Source: Cristatella mucedo | Lineage: Eukaryota; Bryozoa; Phylactolaemata; Cristatellidae | Reading direction: 5' to 3' | Length of the DNA: 64,000 bases | NCBI GenBank assembly: GCA_009760855.2 | Contig: WPIO01000034.1 | Coordinates: 3,228,501 to 3,292,500, forward strand | In this document: positions 1 to 38,341 of the stretch, in pieces | Layout of the letters: the number at the start of each line of letters is the position of its first letter | How positions within the stretch are numbered: the stretch's first letter is position 1 | Made by a program: the position numbers and the translations under genes | Notes under the pieces: generated by a model | Told to the model about the DNA's origin: nothing | Seen by the model: the letters and a program-made list of their open reading frames with translations, nothing else | The model's database searches: none

Positions 1-1084
1 TAGCACGGAGCGTTAGCACCTTAAATCCATGCGAAGCAGAAGCGTACCGTAGCACTAGAGAGAAAGTAGGACATGTTAACGAACGTGTCATCCTAGCATG
101 CGAACCAACGACCTCCGGATACGACAGACTGCACTGCTTCCAAGTCATGCTTACGATGTGGGATGAGGCAGGTCCACTCATCCTTGGTATAATAATAGAG
201 GAGAAGAAAAATGAGAGAGCAGTCAGTGTGCCCTGTCAATCTGAGACCGATGGCCACTCATGCCGTTTGAACACTCATGAACTACAGCAGGACGTGCGAT
301 TGCTTATGACAAAGCCCTGTGTAAGTCGCTGTTATTCATAACTTACATGGACGTAACTAGAAGCAAGCAAGTTGCTCTGAAAGAGCCTGCGTGCACACAA
401 TTGTCTGGCCCATTTGCCACTCCTACGTCGAAACACAGGCAGTTGTATCACGTGACATGGAAATACAAAATGCACCAGCACACGCCCAGTCTATGCCAGG
501 ACAGACACCTGCTTGTTGAAGGGTCGAAGGTGCCGCTATCGGTCATATACTCTCGTTTACCACACTTCGTAACAGACTAGCTTACTCGATCCATGGCTGA
601 CTGCAGTAGCAGCAGTCAGCGGCAGCAGATGCGCCGAAAAACTTGCCAACTGCCAGCACATATTCATCGGCCAATAAAAAGTAACACACTACTAATGCCT
701 TGTACAGGCGCAGCACCTGCACGCTCGGGTGATTATTGGCTTGCTGATTCAGGACGGTGTGCTAAATGATCATTACTCAGAATGTTCTGATTGTAGCAGT
801 GTTTCCACAAATCAATGACAGCCAGTGCCGTTTGTCTTCTGAAAGCGTTCATTGTGCCACAGAGTCAAATTAGTCCAAGCATGAAAATAGGTCGATGATG
901 ATCAAATAACTGGCACAAATTGGACTCTGAAAGGGCAGAACTTGCAGCCTGCAAGCGCCGACACTGGCGTCGGCAGCAACAAACGGCTGCACGGTGAATG
1001 CACTAGTACAAATGAATACAGTGATAATTGTTGCAGATACCTGGCTCGTGGCACCTGGCTCGTCTATGCTTCTCTGCAACAACG
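1..1084. other. 3' flank of the protease gene
   Basis: It should contain the 3' UTR of the minus-strand protease. No clear AATAAA on the minus strand and no further coding exon were seen. Confidence 0.5.
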
Positions 1085-27234
<26,150 letters not shown>

Positions 27235-28010
27235 CTGGGGGCGGGCGCGCGCTTCAGGTGCGTCGCATCGCCCGTCCTCCTCGTAGTCGTCGTCCTCCTC
27301 GTGAGCCGCAGTCGCCCCTTAGCGACAGCGTCGTCGCTCTGTCGCGCTCCGGTAGCGCAGAGCGACGGTGCAAAGCAAGAGCACGTCAGTCGTCAAGGGC
27401 CGCCGCTACCGCCGTCGACGGACCGCCGCGCCGGTCTCGGGACAGATCGGTGACGGGGACGCCCGCCTACTAGTCAGCTCCCGCGGTCACGCCCGACCGA
27501 ACGCGGAACGGGGTCCGCCCTCGGTCGCGCGGCCAGCACTAAGCCGGGCGCGGCTGCGCCGAGCTTAAGTCGCAAACGCCCGGCCGGCGGCGAAACGTGG
27601 GGACCTGCGAGCTTTCGCATGGCCGGAAGCGCAGCTGAGTCCGCCGAGCCGAGTTCGATGCGTAGCAGACGGCTCCGACGAGCGGCGGCGGCGCTTCGCA
27701 TTCTCCGCTCCGGCGGAAGCGTCGCGCTAGCGGGAAATCGTGGCGGCGCAGGCGCGCCCTTCGGAACTCCGCGACGGATAAACGCTGGCTCTGAGAAGCA
27801 GGCAGCGCGGGCGCCAGCTTCCTAAACGGCCGCGGCGGCGGACGATGCAATGCGGAAGAATTGACGAGTACTTGCCGCAGGCCGACGCAGCGCAAATGGC
27901 GACAGTACCGGCAGCGCTTGCACTGGCGACGATTCGCAAAGCTGCCACGCGCGCGCGGAGGGAGCGCAAACGTCCGCATGGCTGCCGCGCTGATTCCGAA
28001 GTATATAAGT

Positions 28011-28112
28011 ATAATATATATATATATATATATATAACATATACATATATATATAATATATATATATACTATATAATATATATATATAAGTATATATATA
28101 AGTTTGCTCACT
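28011..28112. repeat. (TA)n-rich block
   Basis: About 100 bases of interrupted TA inside the CpG-rich region. Confidence 0.9.
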
Positions 28113-28510
28113 TTTTACGTTCAAGCTGTACGTTAATGTGAGATAACTCATGCGGCCGCTGTCGAGCCTTTCCGCTAAACTGCGAAGCTGCACGCCACCC
28201 GACTTCTTTATGCCGGGCGCTGACGAACGCCCCTACCACCCTTCCGCCAGATCCCCGCGCTGCTTCGGGATTTACCGTCAGCCGTTCGACCGCAGAGACG
28301 GCCGCAAGCGTGCAACCTCACCTGTAATTAAGATAGAACAAATTTTTTTATTTATGCGAAAAGTGATGACGAATTTTTCTGGAAACGAGTTGTGTCGCGT
28401 TTTCCAAACCTTCGGTTGGAAATTTCGCTCGGCCGGCCGCGTGAGCTTTCCAATAAAAGGTATGGTTGATGGCAAGCCTAGCGATTATTTCCAACATTTG
28501 ATTCCGGTGC

Positions 28511-28513
<3 letters not shown>

Positions 28514-28561
<48 letters not shown>

Positions 28562-28562
28562 T
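28514..28562. repeat. (TA)n microsatellite
   Basis: A TA run with one CA interruption, next to an inverse SINE. Confidence 0.9.
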
Positions 28563-28700
28563 TAGCACTTAAAGAGAACTTAATCTCTATTCAAGCGAGC
28601 CACTTTTGCAACGGGTCTCGAGCCCACGACCTCAGCCCCTGCGTTCACTTTGACCTTGGCCGGGCGAGTACTTAAACCACTGGCCTAAATCACGGCGTAT
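28555..28700 (-). mobile_element. tRNA-derived SINE, family B
   Basis: Inverse copy, with the LINE-like tail at the left and the B-box (TCTCGAGCCCACGA read on plus) in the middle. It abuts a (TA)n run. Confidence 0.7.
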
Positions 28701-28739
28701 AGTTTACTGATGCTCGGGTAATCCCGATAGAATATTCGG

Positions 28740-29304
28740 ACCCGGTGCCGACCCCGCATCTACACCGAGCGCCACACCAGGCAATGCTTCATCGCACGGC
28801 GTTTTTTCGGCCGACTGCCGTCTGTCCGAAGTAGCAAGCTCGCCGATTAAAGAGCGCCCCCACTGCTTACACATTCAAAGCATCCTTCACTCGCGCGATC
28901 GACTCTCTCACATGCAGCATGCCGCTGCCGGGTGGACTGGCGGCCGGCCAGCTCAGCGGAAACTCAGTGGAAGGGCGCTAGGTCCTCCCCTTCGGCGACC
29001 GCTGACTCGCTCGCGCCTCCGGACGCCACGGACAGCGAGATTCCGAGTCGCGAGCGGTCCCCCGCTGCGTTTATAGTAGAACGCTTACCCAAATCCCGCA
29101 CCTCTAATGACAGCTGTCAAAAATCGACTTTGATCGGTCGCTGGGCAATGCGCGTAGGGGTGACTATTATGGCTATGCGAAGTTTTAGGTGCGTTAAGTT
29201 ATAAGCTGCGAGCAGCTCGGCAGCTTCGCAGGCTCTGCTTCTCCTCGCAGCTCTGCGACAGCGTCGAACGCGACGACGCCAACAGACCAGCTTGCAAGGT
29301 AAGC
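28740..29304 (+). promoter_or_regulatory. Second CpG-rich patch with a strong plus-strand donor
   Basis: The GC-rich sequence ends in GCAAG/GTAAGC at 29298/29299, a near-ideal splice donor on the plus strand. It could be an untranslated first exon and promoter of a plus-strand gene, divergent from the protease. No coding exon that fits was recognised downstream. Confidence 0.3.
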
Positions 29305-30113
29305 CGTTTTCAAGTCGGTAGGTTTGCCGATCGATCTTGGAAGGCTGAGCCTTGCTTGGACGACTGCTCTTTAGTATAATATCTTAAATCTTGCCGCGTC
29401 ATTAAAACCAATTCAGCATACATTTGAAGTCATAGATACGGCCGAACGCAAAAATAGCAGCAAATAATATTCCAAGGCTCCAGTGATGTATCGAGACTCG
29501 CATTCATCAGTCATGACCGCAAAAGCCGACTGCAGCAGCTTTGGCTTAAACAATTTGACCAGCATCTGCAGACTGTAGTGATAAGACGCTGACGTAGAGG
29601 GCACATTTATAGGCAGCCTCGTTAGTCTGCTCCCAGGTCCGCAGGGTGAGCGACGCCTCTTCTGATTGGTCACATTGCTGTGGCTCCGCCCCGGACTCTC
29701 TGCTATCAGACTAAGCAGTTGAAAAAGTCGACTAAACCATTTCAATGATTTAAAAAAATTCGCTGTGAACACGTGACAGAGGTGACTGCTGTGGCTGCAT
29801 AGAAACTCTGCTCCACGGAAGTTGTTCGTCGAACTTCTCATCCTTCGTGGTTTTTGAGGTTAATTCGAAGGCTGTTGTAGTCACAGCATTAATAGTTGAA
29901 GATCAAGTCAGACAGCATTAGCAAACGCCTGACCAAGCGTCTCGCCAAAGAACAGGGTTCGCTGCGTTTCCGCACCTAGAGCAACAAGCTGAAACCATTC
30001 AATGGCTAATTTGAGAAGTACCTGCAGCTTTGTCATAACTCGGCTACGTGCAACAGCTCAGAAAAACTGCTTTCGGCTGCCTTCGGTTCTCAAACACGTT
30101 TAGTGACGATAAT

Positions 30114-30272
30114 GGACGAGCCGTAATGTAAGGCGGTTGCTTTTCACGATCTCGGTCCCGATGTCGTGGGTTCGAATCCTACGGTGGGCAATCCTTTATT
30201 GCAGCTGCAAGCGGCTGGTGATGCTTTTAAGGCTCTTCTGTCGCTGTACAAAAAGAGGCTGTTAAATCAGTC
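30114..30272 (+). mobile_element. tRNA-derived SINE, family A
   Basis: It shows GAGCCGTAATGTAAGGCGGT, B box GTGGGTTCGAATCC and the family 3' part ending AAAAAGAGGCTGTTAAATC. Confidence 0.78.
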
Positions 30273-30532
30273 GGTGCAACTTACACAGCATCCAAAATCA
30301 CACCCGCCACTGTGAGGTGCGACACCAAGTGCGGCTGCAAGTGTGCTCCGCCTAGCTCTTAGTCACAGCCCTTAGTAAAAACTACTCAAGTCCATTGATG
30401 TCAAGTGCATTGTCGTCGTGACTTGAGCAGCCAATGCAGCTCTGGCTTTTCTTCTAGTATCCCATGATGGCTCGTCAATGCTGCTTAGTTTGACAAAGAT
30501 TTTGTCCCATAATCGTCCTTAACTGTCATGTT

Positions 30533-30640
30533 GGTCTACTTTCAGCTATGAAACATAGCCAAAATCGGGGCCTGTTTAGATAAGAATATGATGGCCAAAC
30601 TAGTTCACGCGTTTGGAACTTCCAGCTAAGGTCTCTACCT
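30533..30640 (+). mobile_element. LINE fragment
   Basis: The short plus-strand piece is similar to the VYFQLxNIAKIxACLDKN part of the LINE. It abuts the inverted copy at 30640. Confidence 0.65.
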
Positions 30641-31760
30641 TAGGGTATAGGTAAACAGCTAGTTTCCGAAAAGCAGGTGGTACGATGCTTGGCCTGGTGG
30701 GGGAGTAGATCTGATATGTAGGCTGGAGCCAAAGAATTGAAGGGACCTAAAAGTGATCGACAAAACCTTGAAGCCGATCCGTTGCTTGACTGGTAGCCAG
30801 TGCAGGTCGGCGAGAAGTGGTGTGATGTGGCAACTGCAACGCTCACGACAGACAAGCCTAGCTGCAGAGTTTTGCACCAGCTGTAAGCACCTGATTGCAC
30901 ACGTCGGTAGGCCAACAAGCAGTGAGTTACAGAAGTCAAGACGGGATGTCACAAATGCATGGACCAACTTAGATGTGGTATTCCTGCCTAAACAAGCCCG
31001 AATTTTAGCAATGTTATGTAGCTGAAAATAGGCAGATTTGATTGTGGAGCTGATGTGGTCGTCTAACGAAAGGTCACTTTGGAACATGACACTTAGATTT
31101 TGTGCAGATTCAACAGGAGATACGCAGGCAGAGCCGATTTTGAGCATTAGCCTTTCCAATTTCTGATTCACACTTGGTTTGCCCATAACTAATAAGTTAA
31201 GTTTTTATCATCCTTAATGTTAGAAAATTTGCTGCCATCCATGTGTGGATGTCATCAATACATGCAGCAAGGGAGTTGAGAGAATTCGACGTGCTCGAAG
31301 GCTGGCAAGGATCAATGCAAAGGTACAACTGAGTGTCATCTGTATGAAGTGAAAGAAAGCCTAGATTGTACTTGGCAATCACATCGGCAAGAGGGAGAGT
31401 AAACACCGTGAAAAGAGCCGGACCTAGCACGGAGCCCTGAGGTATCCCATATTTCACGGGTATCTCGGATGATCTTTGTCCATTACAATCAATGCTCTGG
31501 AGTCTCCCACTGAGTTAGGACTTGAAACTTTGCAGAGCAGTGCCAGTGATGCCCAGGCGAGGTGAGAGGCGCTCAAGAAGAACTTGGTGACCGATAGTAT
31601 CAAAAGCTGCCGAAAGATTGAGCAAAACAAGCAGAGATACTCTACACATGTCTGCATTCCTAAGTAGGCCGTTGTACACCCGAAGCAATGCTGACTCTGT
31701 GGAGTGACTAGCTCTAAAGCCAGACTGGAACTTCCAAGCAAGGTTTGAAGTTTAGGCAGG
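30640..31760 (-). mobile_element. L2/CR1-type LINE, 5'-truncated, no tail
   Basis: Minus-strand reading gives SKFQSGFRAS-like and HCFGCTTAYLG pieces, then GIPQGSVLGPALF, LSLHTDDTQLYLC and RLDFCNSLLVGLPT. The YADD box reads HTDD. The copy lacks the usual 3' tail, and its right end continues to 31760. Confidence 0.88.
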
Positions 31761-32983
31761 TACAGACAGCTCTTGTCCTCAACAGTGAGATTTAATGTAA
31801 TTTCTAGGGTCTACAGCTCAATAAATCTGGACTGAATGAACCCCCAGGAATTCGAATGGAACTAACTTTTAAGGCTCCAAGCGGTTTAATAATAAGAGTG
31901 TACTGCATGAAGGCCAGACCCATTGCTTGAGTGTGCACCAACTTCTTCAGAAACCCTGATCAGTGCTAGCCACTTTGGTGACTGTATCCAGGAGATATTA
32001 CTCGTGTCTTGGTTCTGATTGTGGGTCTGTTCTGATAACTGTTACTGAACCAACAAATAGTAAAAGAAGGGCAACGCTGTAGTCTATCAGTAAAAGACTG
32101 CCGAAGTTCAGCACGAAGGCATCTATAAAAACAGACTCTATTGGACCAAAGTAGGAAAATGTAAATGGACACATGATTACAGCAGCGACTAGATGCTGCA
32201 AGTCTCCATCTCACTTAATCACGTCCGTGTTTCGGTAGCTGGAATTGTCTCTACAAGTACAAAGAAAAATCAATCAATCCAGCTCTTTTTTCACATGCAT
32301 GCACGTGAACACGCACACGAACACACATGCATGCACGTAAACACGCGCACGAACACACGCAATCCAGATGCTGGGTACCTAGCACAAGGCAGCCTAACAG
32401 GTCAGCACAAGCAGAGTGAGCAGAGTGGGTGTTAGAAATTGAGTGGCATTCGATGGAAGATACCACCCAAGCGCTGCTCAAGACAACATTGTATCACTGT
32501 GAGTGGTTCAAGGAAAGGAGCAGACACAGTTCTGCATGCATTTCAGCAGGGGACCCCCCTTTCGTCACCAGCGAAGCCACAATCCGAGAGCAAGTAGACT
32601 GATGGTATATATCAATGGGAGGGGCTGATAATGACATCATGATGAAAAAGGCCAGAAAAAAGGCATGCATAACTGAGGCTATGCATCGCCCAGATTAGCT
32701 TTTATTTGTAGCTCCCCAGAAGCAGATTGTGGAGGATGCCGAGGTATCCATCGATGCAGCGTCGGCGCTGACTGCCAGATAAGCGACTGCCACAGGCCGA
32801 TTAGTTGCGTGCGTGAGGGAAGGGCCTCAAAATCGGCAGGCAATACAAAGTCAAGATATTAAGGATCAAAGGTCAGAATATAACGAGAGGGTAAGGGATG
32901 CTGGGAGCTGCCGCAGGGGCTGCCGCAGGGTATTAATTCGTTTGTATAACGCCCTAAGACAACTTAATCACTATTCAGGCGCT

Positions 32984-32997
32984 TCATATATATATAC

Positions 32998-33084
<87 letters not shown>

Positions 33085-33107
33085 CATTTACACACACACA
33101 CACACGT
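32984..33107. repeat. (TA)n followed by (CA)n
   Basis: About 95 bases of TA, then ACACACACACACAC. It follows a short LINE/SINE-like tail at 32933-32983. Confidence 0.93.
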
Positions 33108-33937
33108 AGCTGCACTGCGGTGGCACCGGTGTAGCAGCACACAAAAAGTCCAGCCACTCAGCTCAGGATGCTTCGCAAGCAATAGGAGCAAAGCACTGAA
33201 CAGTGTCTGAGTGACGCTGGCACGACGAGTCACATCCACAGGCAATCGTGTCTCTACTGGCATACCGATCATTCCGGGGCAGCGCCAGTGCCAAATGCTC
33301 AAGGCAAGAAGAGCCAGTGTGTCGTGCTGATCATCCTGCTTCATCAGCACAGGATGTTAAAATAACGACATGCAGACCCAGGCCCGCATTTCTGCACACT
33401 AGACAGGAATTTCGCTCACTAGCTCAGAGGCACCGGTAAGTCTGGCAAGGTAAAGGGGGAGAGCAGCCGCACACAGGTAGGTTGACCAGAGATTCAGCCA
33501 GGAGCCAAAGGTGGCTGGGACTGTGCAGCAGTCGCTTCTAAGAATTGCACCAATCTAAGAATTGCCCAAAGCTCCAGGGTACTGCAGGCAGAGAGCATCT
33601 GGTAGGGTGCAGCATCGAGGCTTGATGCAGAATACAGGCAGACTAGAGCAGACTGCTGAATTAAACAGGCCCCAATAAATGATATTAGTAATAATAATAA
33701 TAAAGTATACGAAGGAGGCACTTGGTGCAGGAGTCCTAGACACAGAGGAAAGCAGGACAAGGATCCGGTGGGAGTCCGTGATTGACAGTCCTAGAGAGGC
33801 TAACAAATCGAGCAATGAGTTTGGTCAAATCTACAGGGTCAAACAACTCGATAAAAGCAATCAAGTGTAAGTGGCCCTAGCTAGCTGGTCGAGAGAGAGA
33901 ATCCAGAGGAAGGAAGAGAGAGAGCGAGCAAGTGAGT

Positions 33938-33942
<5 letters not shown>

Positions 33943-34028
<86 letters not shown>
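33943..34028. repeat. (GA)n microsatellite
   Basis: About 85 bases of GA. Confidence 0.95.
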
Positions 34029-34030
<2 letters not shown>

Positions 34031-34315
34031 GATGAGAGAAGCAGAACGGCCCGACCTGGTGAAGCAGGCATGATTGCACGGTAGTGGTACGGCAGACTTA
34101 GCATAAAGGCTCTAGCAAGAAGTCAAACAAGGTCATCGGTGGGCAAAGGCCTGCAAAGAGGCAAAATGCAAATGTGAAAGGAAAATCATCAGTCGACAAC
34201 ACAGAGCAAGGTCATATATATATATGTGAAGTCGCACAGGTGAAGGGTTGGAGGTAATTGCGACGACGGTCACTGACTGACAACGATCGATCGCGAAGAC
34301 GATGAAATGCCTCAA

Positions 34316-34412
34316 GGCATCATGCTTCCTTTGCAGCAGATGTAAAGTGCCTCGAAAGAGATTAAGTTCTCCGAGGGTGCTATAGCAAATGTCTTATTAT
34401 TATTACAAGGCG
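34316..34412 (+). mobile_element. LINE tail fragment
   Basis: The last 90 bases of the LINE family (CTTTGCAGCAGATGTAAAGT to the ATT run). Confidence 0.75.
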
Positions 34413-34514
34413 GAAGGATTACTCTTGCCCAGGCAACACGGGTCAGGCGACCCACAATCGAGGTCTCCAAGCTCTTGACTCACGTCATTCGGTTCGTAAA
34501 CACTCTATGCGCAC

Positions 34515-35225
34515 GGACTCCCAGCCCGTGCCATTAATTGTCTGCAACTGGTGTATAACTCAGCAGCTCGGCTGGTCTGTCGTCAACAGCAAAGCTGCCA
34601 CATTGCACCACGTCTGCTTGAGCTTCACCAGTTCCCCATCAAGGTTCAAATCGCCCTGAAGATCCTCTGTCATGCTTACATGAGGTCATGGCGCTGGCTT
34701 GCACCAGCCTACATGTCCTTGACCTGCTGGTGCTTCCAATACATGCTCATACCATCCGCTCATCGGTGACCAGTCGTCCGGCCCTTCTTTCACAATAAAT
34801 TATGATCTTTTTGGTGATTGAATCTCAGTTCATATGCAGTAAAGTCTGGAACTTGCTTGTGGCCTCGGTCACTACATGCAATGACTTTGCATCAAGTCTC
34901 AGCTCAAGAGACACCTATCCCACTCAGCTGTCCCAAAGCCCAAGTGAACTCATATTTTTGTTCCTGCATGCTTAGCATGTTTAACTGAGCACGATTCACA
35001 GCGAAATGTCAAGCAGGTGGCCCCCAGTGTCTTCTTGTATTCCTTAGCATTCTACTAGCCAAAGCATGCTACTTGTTTGCACTTCCCTGCTAGTCTAAGC
35101 ACGATATCGTGCAGGTCATTAACCTAATGGCAATTTATTCTCTTGCAGCCAGCTTGAACGCACCTGGATAGAGATAGAACTCTCTCGGGGCCCTATACAA
35201 ACGATCTACTATTATTGTTCTCATC
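34515..35225 (+). mobile_element. Diverged LINE 3' end
   Basis: It encodes QLVYNSAARLVCRQQQSCHI and LLELHQFPIKVQIALKIL, then a degraded 3' UTR ending in a tail with GATAGAGATAGAACTCTCTC. It is older than the dominant copies. Confidence 0.75.
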
Positions 35226-36008
35226 ATGTGCTGTCACTGATATAGAATGTGCCACACCAGCTCATAGCTGCCACCGCAGAGAATGTGCGGCTCCATCAGA
35301 CTCGTAGCACAGAGCAGGTGCGCACTACACTGCGCTCAGGGAGCGCCGGTCAGAGGGTCAGAGAGCTCCATCAGCAGGTGCCGACGGTCAAATCGAGCTG
35401 CTTAGGAACCAGTCTTCAGGGGGTGGGGGAAGTGGCTTAGACTGGACGGCTGGGTTTCCCCGGGGAAAGGGCCACGAATGGGGTCTAAAGAGACATGCCA
35501 GGCAGGGTCCCTCCACGATGCACCTGTGTCGGTATCTCGGGCAGCGGGGAGCTAAAGCCTTTCTAGATCCGCCTGGCTGCAAACCGGCTTTATAGAAAGT
35601 TAAATGGACTCGAACCACGGTTACTAGCCATATAAAGTCAGCCGTGTCGCATTTCATTCTTTCTCTGCCTTCCAGCACACAGCTCGGGAGTCAAGTGAGT
35701 GACACAGTTTCAATAAGCTGCATGCATCCTAGCCTAACGCACAAGGTCCGTCTCACAATCCAAGCTTCTTCCTGACACGATATTTTCTTGGACAAGTCCA
35801 CCAGAATACTGCAAGCGTAGCCGTCCATTGTAACTGTAAGTAAATTTACATATTCTCGGTCTTGTTATAAGAACCAAGCTGCATCTCTGAGAAATCTATG
35901 AAATGACACCGATCAATTTTTTTTTTAACTTACATGCAGCAAGACTGAGAGGCAAGAGTGTCCGAGACGTCAAGGAAGCTTCTTACAAACCACCTGTTCC
36001 TCTCGTGC

Positions 36009-36011
<3 letters not shown>

Positions 36012-36087
<76 letters not shown>

Positions 36088-36094
36088 TGTGTGT
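36012..36094. repeat. (TG)n microsatellite
   Basis: About 80 bases of TG, 85 bp upstream of the orphan exon at 36180. Confidence 0.95.
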
Positions 36095-36179
36095 CCCACC
36101 TTGGTCAGCAGAGAGGAAGTTCTCCTAATGTCACTCTCGTGACCTCTGGTCACATCTACTTATTTAAGTCAAGATTTAG

Positions 36180-36271
36180 CTCCTCTACACATCTTTGTTA
36201 CTGGGTCGCTACTCCCAAACGACACAAGCCGGAATCCGTGTCCTTGGGCGACTTTCACAGCACCGTGAAGA
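36180..36271 (+). CDS. Orphan exon resembling the start of a DIX domain
   Basis: The stretch lies between a plausible acceptor (GATTTAG/C) and a strong donor (A/GTAAGT) and holds 30 open codons. It reads LCYWVATPKRHKPESVSLGDF and on. PESVSLGDFHSTV resembles the PERVTLxDFKxVL strand-turn of Dishevelled/Axin-type DIX domains, which polymerise in Wnt signalling. The expected second half (YRYFFK.., LP.FEGKI) was not seen downstream, and the segment before the motif is about five residues shorter than usual. It may belong to an unseen plus-strand gene, or be chance. Confidence 0.35.
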
Positions 36272-38204
36272 GTAAGTAGCCTCACTAACATTTGAGTGCC
36301 TGTGCACCACTGACCAAAAATGCAATCGGAAATGTAGGATTCGTACGAGTTAGCACTGCTGGTGACAAACGCTGCACAAACAATCAACTTCGCACACAGT
36401 CTCGAATCGCGCCCGAGAGCTCAGTATGGACACGTGCGGAAGAGGGATGAAAACGTGACCTCGACCTTGACGTGCAGAAGTGCACAGCCTAGTCGTTTGC
36501 TATGCATGGCTCGCTCGTCAGGATGACACTTCGCTGGTCAGCTAACTCCAACTTCACCGCGCTCTAACAATTCAACCAAACAACGTACTTAGCAAGCAAA
36601 GCGTAAGCAAGTCGTAAGCAAGCCAAGACGGTGGCGCGAATCGACTCCTACAATCATGGCTTTCCTGCGCTACTGTTACAGTAGCCTGGAGTTTTTTGGG
36701 AGTGACCGGGTAACCCGCTACAACGGCTTAGGTTTTTTCCCAACTTGACTCTTCTCCGGCAAGCCGACTTTCCGGCTCGGCAGCCGCTTGCCTGCACTTC
36801 CGCTACCTGCCCGGGCGGCGGCCCGACCGACCGGCGCCAGCTGAGATGCCGTGGCCACGGACCCGAGTGCAGGCAAGGCATCGTTGCCTTACGATGGAAA
36901 AGATCTGGGGAAGGAGGGCAGCACGCTCTCGGCTGTTGCTCTAGGGCCGTACAAGTCGCGCCGGCTGTCGTGTGCCCCACTTCTTAGCTTAGTCACCCTC
37001 CTTGCTGTCCGGCTTGGCGCTTGCGCTGAGCACACTTCGGACCGGCCTGCAGGTCCGAAGGGGGCCGAGTTACGCCCACTTCTCGTATATCACGGACATG
37101 GACTAAGCAAACTCGCTCACGGGACTGAGCTTTCTCTACCTTACAGTGGCAAGAACGCTGAGTTCGTCAGCGAGTCCCGAGCAAATATGCTTTCACTGAC
37201 AACCAGGGACAATCCGACAACTGCTCGAATAGCACCCCTCATGGTGAGTATGAGAGACCGAGGTTCAGTAACCATAGCTGCAAGGCTACATCTGTTTAGT
37301 CAAATCCGCCTATTTTCAGCTTCATAACATTGCTAAAATTCGGGCTTGTTTAGATAAAGATACCGCATTTAAGTTGGTCCATGCATTCGTGACATCCCAT
37401 CTCAACTTCTGCAACTCACTGCTTACTGGCCTACCAGCATGTGCGATCAGGCGATTGCAGCTGGTGCAAAACTCGGCAGCTAGACTTGTCTGTCGTGAGC
37501 TTCGCAGTTGCCACATTACTCCACTTCTCGCCGACCTGCACTGGCTACCAGTCAAGCAACGGATTGACTTCAAGGTTTTGTCGCTCACTTTTAGGTCACT
37601 TCATTCTATGGCTCCAGCCTATCTCTCCGACATACTCCCCCATCAGGCCAAGCATCGTACCACCCGCTTTTCGGAATCCAACAGTCTACAAATACCTCGT
37701 ACAAACCTTAAATCCTTTGGAGACCGTGCATTTAGTTCGTATGCTCCCACAGCCTGGAACTCCCTCCCGACCTGCGTCAGAACATCCCCTGACCTGACCA
37801 CATTTAAAAGGAACTTCAAAACACACCCATTTAGGACAGCATTTAGTGGGTCCCTGTAAATCGTCCTTGATGTACTTATGCGTGCTGACACTGTGCACGC
37901 TGCCACTAACCACATTTGCATGCTGACCCTGTGCATGTCACCCCTAACCATATTATTCATTTCGTTTGTTTTTCAAGCATGGTTTTACTTACCATTCAAT
38001 TGCATTTCACTTTGCAGCAAATGTAAAGCGCCTAGAGAGAGATTAAGTTCTCTGAGGACGCTTTATCAAGTGCATTATTATTATTATTATTAGTCTTCAT
38101 TACAACACATGCAAGACGACAGGCAGAAAGAAGATCGCTGAATCCTCAGCATAGCCGATCACGTGAAATTCCTTGTTTATCATCCGAGGACGCAATCTAC
38201 TCAC
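36272..38204. other. Region between the orphan exon and EIF4E2 exon 5
   Basis: A GC-rich unique part (36600-37260) with unrecognised open frames on both strands is followed by a LINE 3' end. The last EIF4E2 exon may lie here, but no convincing candidate was found. Confidence 0.5.
37290..38098 (+). mobile_element. L2/CR1-type LINE 3' end
   Basis: It is open from SAYFQLHNIAKIRACL through NFCNSLLTGLPACAIRRLQL to FRTAFSGSL over 161 codons, then the 3' UTR and ATT tail. It is one of the least damaged 3' ends. It lies about 100 bp left of EIF4E2 exon 5. Confidence 0.9.
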
Positions 38205-38341
38205 TTGAGACTGTCATTGTGAGTCTTGTACTCTATAACAGTGTTTGGCGGCAAGTTCAGCACCCGACGAAGTGTATCGCGCACTCGCGTGTTAACGAAC
38301 TGGTCGCAAGCATTCCTGTTCCAAAGAGACAGTATGTCCTC
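38205..38341 (-). CDS. EIF4E2: EIF4E2 exon 5: C-terminal 4E fold
   Basis: Acceptor is TTTGATAG/GAG. The exon encodes EDILSLWNRNACDQ, RVRDTLRRVLNLPPNTVIEY and KTHNDSL, then AA/GTGAGT. Reading through the donor gives Lys and TGA. A further C-terminal exon to the left was looked for and not found. Confidence 0.94.

Larger units (their letters stand above)
27235..36179. other. Region between the protease and the orphan exon
   Basis: CpG-rich patches, SINEs (28555, 30114), LINEs (30533-31760, 34316-35225) and microsatellites. The stretches 29305-30110, 31765-32930, 33110-33940 and 35230-36010 hold nothing I can name. Confidence 0.5.

Noticed and set aside
27474-28111. Long GC-rich open frames on both strands
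   Set aside because: They have Arg/Ala-rich composition typical of frames opened by high GC, no recognisable motif, and one continues into a TA repeat.
30753-31025. Recurring 74-90 codon frames with SGSQCRSARSGVMWQLQRSR
   Set aside because: They are the antisense of the LINE reverse transcriptase and recur with every copy.
35249-35440. Plus-strand frame with coiled-coil look (RTTLRSGSAGQRVRELHQQ)
   Set aside because: There is a usable donor after HQQ, but no family is recognised and its phase does not fit the exon at 36180.
36851-37327. 158-codon plus-strand frame
   Set aside because: No domain, low similarity to anything known to me, and its end runs into a LINE; codon choice looks like the GC-rich background.
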